DNA of 7,447 bases from a bacterium (GTDB lineage Bacteria > Armatimonadota > Chthonomonadetes > Chthonomonadales > Chthonomonadaceae), in the NCBI GenBank assembly GCA_021805405.1, contig JAJZFK010000420.1, positions 1-7,447 of the forward strand, given 5' to 3'. Position 1 is the stretch's first letter; each line of letters opens with the position of its first letter. Of this stretch, positions 6,394 through 7,447 are shown piece by piece. Both the position numbers and the translations under genes were made by a program. The notes beneath the pieces are model-generated. The model was not told the origin of the DNA and did no database searches. It saw only the letters and a list, made by a program, of their open reading frames with translations.

Positions 6394-6422
6394 TTGACAA
6401 TCGCAATACGTGAGTGTATCAT
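6394..6422 (+). promoter_or_regulatory. Sigma-70-type promoter of scpA
   Basis: A perfect -35 TTGACA (6394-6399), a 17-base spacer and TATCAT (6417-6422, five of six consensus bases) make a strong housekeeping promoter. Transcription would start around 6427-6430, at or next to the ATG at 6430. The TTG that could open the reading frame at 6394 is the -35 box itself and is therefore not a start codon. Confidence 0.75.
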
Positions 6423-6429
6423 TCTCGCC

Positions 6430-7230
6430 ATGCACAACGCTCAACTAGTTTCACGGGCCCATGTTCGAAATGCGCTTTTGCCAGCCGGAATGCCAACGTT
6501 TGTACTGAGCGCTTTCCAGGGTCCAATCGATCTACTTTTGCAACTGATAAAGGCCAACGAAGTAGATATTACAGACATCCCGATTGCCGAGATTACCACC
6601 CAGTACCTCTCGTTACTCGATCAGATGGAGGCGTTCGATCTTGCAGTAGCCGGTGAGTACCTTGTTATGGCTGCTACACTCATCGAGATAAAGTCACGCA
6701 TGTTGCTGCCGCAAACCGTTGTGGATGCTGACGAAGAGCCTGACGACCCGCGGCTGGAACTCGTTCAACGTCTACGCGAGTACCAGCAGTTCCACGATGC
6801 ACTAGACATATTGCGAGACCGTGAGGAGGCACAGCGTGCAGTGTTTGGACGGGAGCCTCTACTAAATTGCGCCATTCTACCACCAGCTGTTCCAGACGAT
6901 CCGGTAAGCTCTGCGCTATTGCTAAGCGCACTTAATCGCCTATTAAGCGAAGCGGATCTGGCAGATCAGCCGCTCACTACGGTAGTTCCACGGCGAAGAG
7001 CAACTTTAAGACTAAAAATGGCCGAGGTACTTCACAGAATACAGGCGTCGGCACCTAGTGGTGGCGCTCGATTTAGTGAGCTGTTTGACCTGCCGTGCAT
7101 GCGGTATGACATCGTGATTACGTTTCTAGCGATGTTGGAACTGCTACGGTTGCAGCGCATAGAGGTAGAGCAGGTTTTGCTGTTTGATGAAATAATTCTT
7201 CGACACGTACAGGAGGGCACTACATCCTGA
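6430..7230 (+). CDS. scpA: Segregation and condensation protein A (kleisin)
   Basis: ScpA is the kleisin subunit that bridges the SMC heads and binds ScpB in the bacterial condensin that organises and segregates the chromosome. With the ATG at 6430 the product has 266 residues. The family N-terminal motif FQGPIDLLLQLI is at 29-40, DITDIPIAEITTQYL at 46-60, and the helix GEYLVMAATLIEIKSRMLLP at 75-94. A variable acidic middle and a C-terminal winged-helix domain (~188-262) that contacts the SMC cap follow. Two starts are possible. ATG 6430 would be leaderless or nearly so and lacks a ribosome site. ATG 6490 (MPTFVLSAFQGP) gives a 246-residue protein closer to the usual N-terminus, but also lacks a well-spaced ribosome site. 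The stop overlaps the probable scpB start. No smc gene is in the window. Confidence 0.93.
   Translation: MHNAQLVSRAHVRNALLPAGMPTFVLSAFQGPIDLLLQLIKANEVDITDIPIAEITTQYLSLLDQMEAFDLAVAGEYLVMAATLIEIKSRMLLPQTVVDADEEPDDPRLELVQRLREYQQFHDALDILRDREEAQRAVFGREPLLNCAILPPAVPDDPVSSALLLSALNRLLSEADLADQPLTTVVPRRRATLRLKMAEVLHRIQASAPSGGARFSELFDLPCMRYDIVITFLAMLELLRLQRIEVEQVLLFDEIILRHVQEGTTS
7211..7216 (+). promoter_or_regulatory. Ribosome binding site of scpB
   Basis: AGGAGG near the end of scpA, ten bases before a CTG that overlaps the scpA stop. It indicates that scpB initiates at the very end of scpA rather than at the TTG at 7242, which is 25 bases away. Confidence 0.7.
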
Positions 7231-7447
7231 TTATCCATGAGTTGGCTTCGGCGCTAGAGTCACTGCTTTTTGTGAGCGGTGACCCCGTTACTGCCGCCGA
7301 ATTAGCAAGGGTTCTTCAGGTGGACGAAGCTAGCGTGGAATTGGCGCTGAATCACCTTGGCGAACGGTACCTTGAAGGAAGCGGGCTGCGGCTTCAAAAT
7401 GTAGCCGGCGGATGGCAACTAACAACTGCACCGCAGTTTGCAGAATT
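7227..7447 (+). CDS. scpB: Segregation and condensation protein B, 3'-partial
   Basis: ScpB is the winged-helix accessory subunit that dimerises and binds ScpA in the SMC condensin. The visible ~73 residues match the family N-terminus: LESLLFVSGDPVTAAELARVL is the first helix and turn of the winged helix, followed by the wing strands RLQNVAGGWQLTT. The frame contains no ATG upstream of the conserved region. The best start is CTG at 7227, ten bases after AGGAGG and overlapping the scpA TGA as CTGA. Other candidates are ATT at 7230 and TTG at 7242, the latter leaving only six residues before LLF. The ATG at 7237 is in another frame and meets a stop after six codons. The gene runs off the right edge. 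The identity is clear; the start is less sure. Confidence 0.88.
   Translation, partial: MIIHELASALESLLFVSGDPVTAAELARVLQVDEASVELALNHLGERYLEGSGLRLQNVAGGWQLTTAPQFAE

Noticed and set aside
7237..7257. ATG at 7237 as scpB start
   Set aside because: It is out of frame with the conserved ScpB sequence and meets a TAG after six codons.

Overview
This 7.4 kb bacterial window holds a complete high-affinity phosphate-uptake operon on the minus strand (pstS, a fused pstC-pstA, a small BON-domain lipoprotein gene, pstB). It is flanked by the 3' part of a glycoside hydrolase gene on the plus strand (left) and by the start of the chromosome-segregation pair scpA-scpB on the plus strand (right). Coding density is high, with strong purine-rich ribosome binding sites (GGAGG/AGGAG) and translationally coupled junctions. 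GC content looks moderate. There are no RNA genes, mobile elements or CRISPR repeats. The lipoprotein and ScpAB point to a free-living bacterium outside the enteric gammaproteobacteria. The phylum cannot be settled from the sequence; an Armatimonadota-like or other poorly cultured lineage rich in glycoside hydrolases is a weak guess.

Layout. Positions 2-1651 (+) encode a clan GH-A type glycoside hydrolase open at the left edge. It meets pstB tail to tail across a 102-base gap that holds a perfect 11-bp terminator hairpin. The minus-strand operon reads right to left: pstS (6242-5202), pstCA (5195-3117), BON lipoprotein (3038-2622), pstB (2608-1754). A 32-base hairpin covers the end of pstCA, separating the upstream pair from the downstream pair. 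The 187-base gap between pstS and scpA carries two divergent promoters. The pst promoter has a PhoP/PhoB-like direct repeat (TTAACA-5-TTAATA) set just upstream of a TATACT -10 box. The scpA promoter is a near-consensus TTGACA-17-TATCAT.

How it works together. PstS would bind periplasmic or extracellular phosphate and deliver it to the membrane channel, which here is one polypeptide carrying both permease domains, and PstB would power transport with ATP. The BON lipoprotein lies inside the operon and is coupled to pstB, so it is probably made under phosphate limitation, but its role is unknown. No phoU, phoB or phoR is present. ScpA and ScpB are the kleisin and accessory subunits of the SMC condensin and are functionally unrelated to the pst operon.

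Most worth following up: the PstC-PstA fusion with two extra predicted membrane helices, the BON lipoprotein inside the pst operon, the Pho-box-like promoter with a palindrome on its -10, the probable leaderless start of scpA, and the probable CTG start of scpB.
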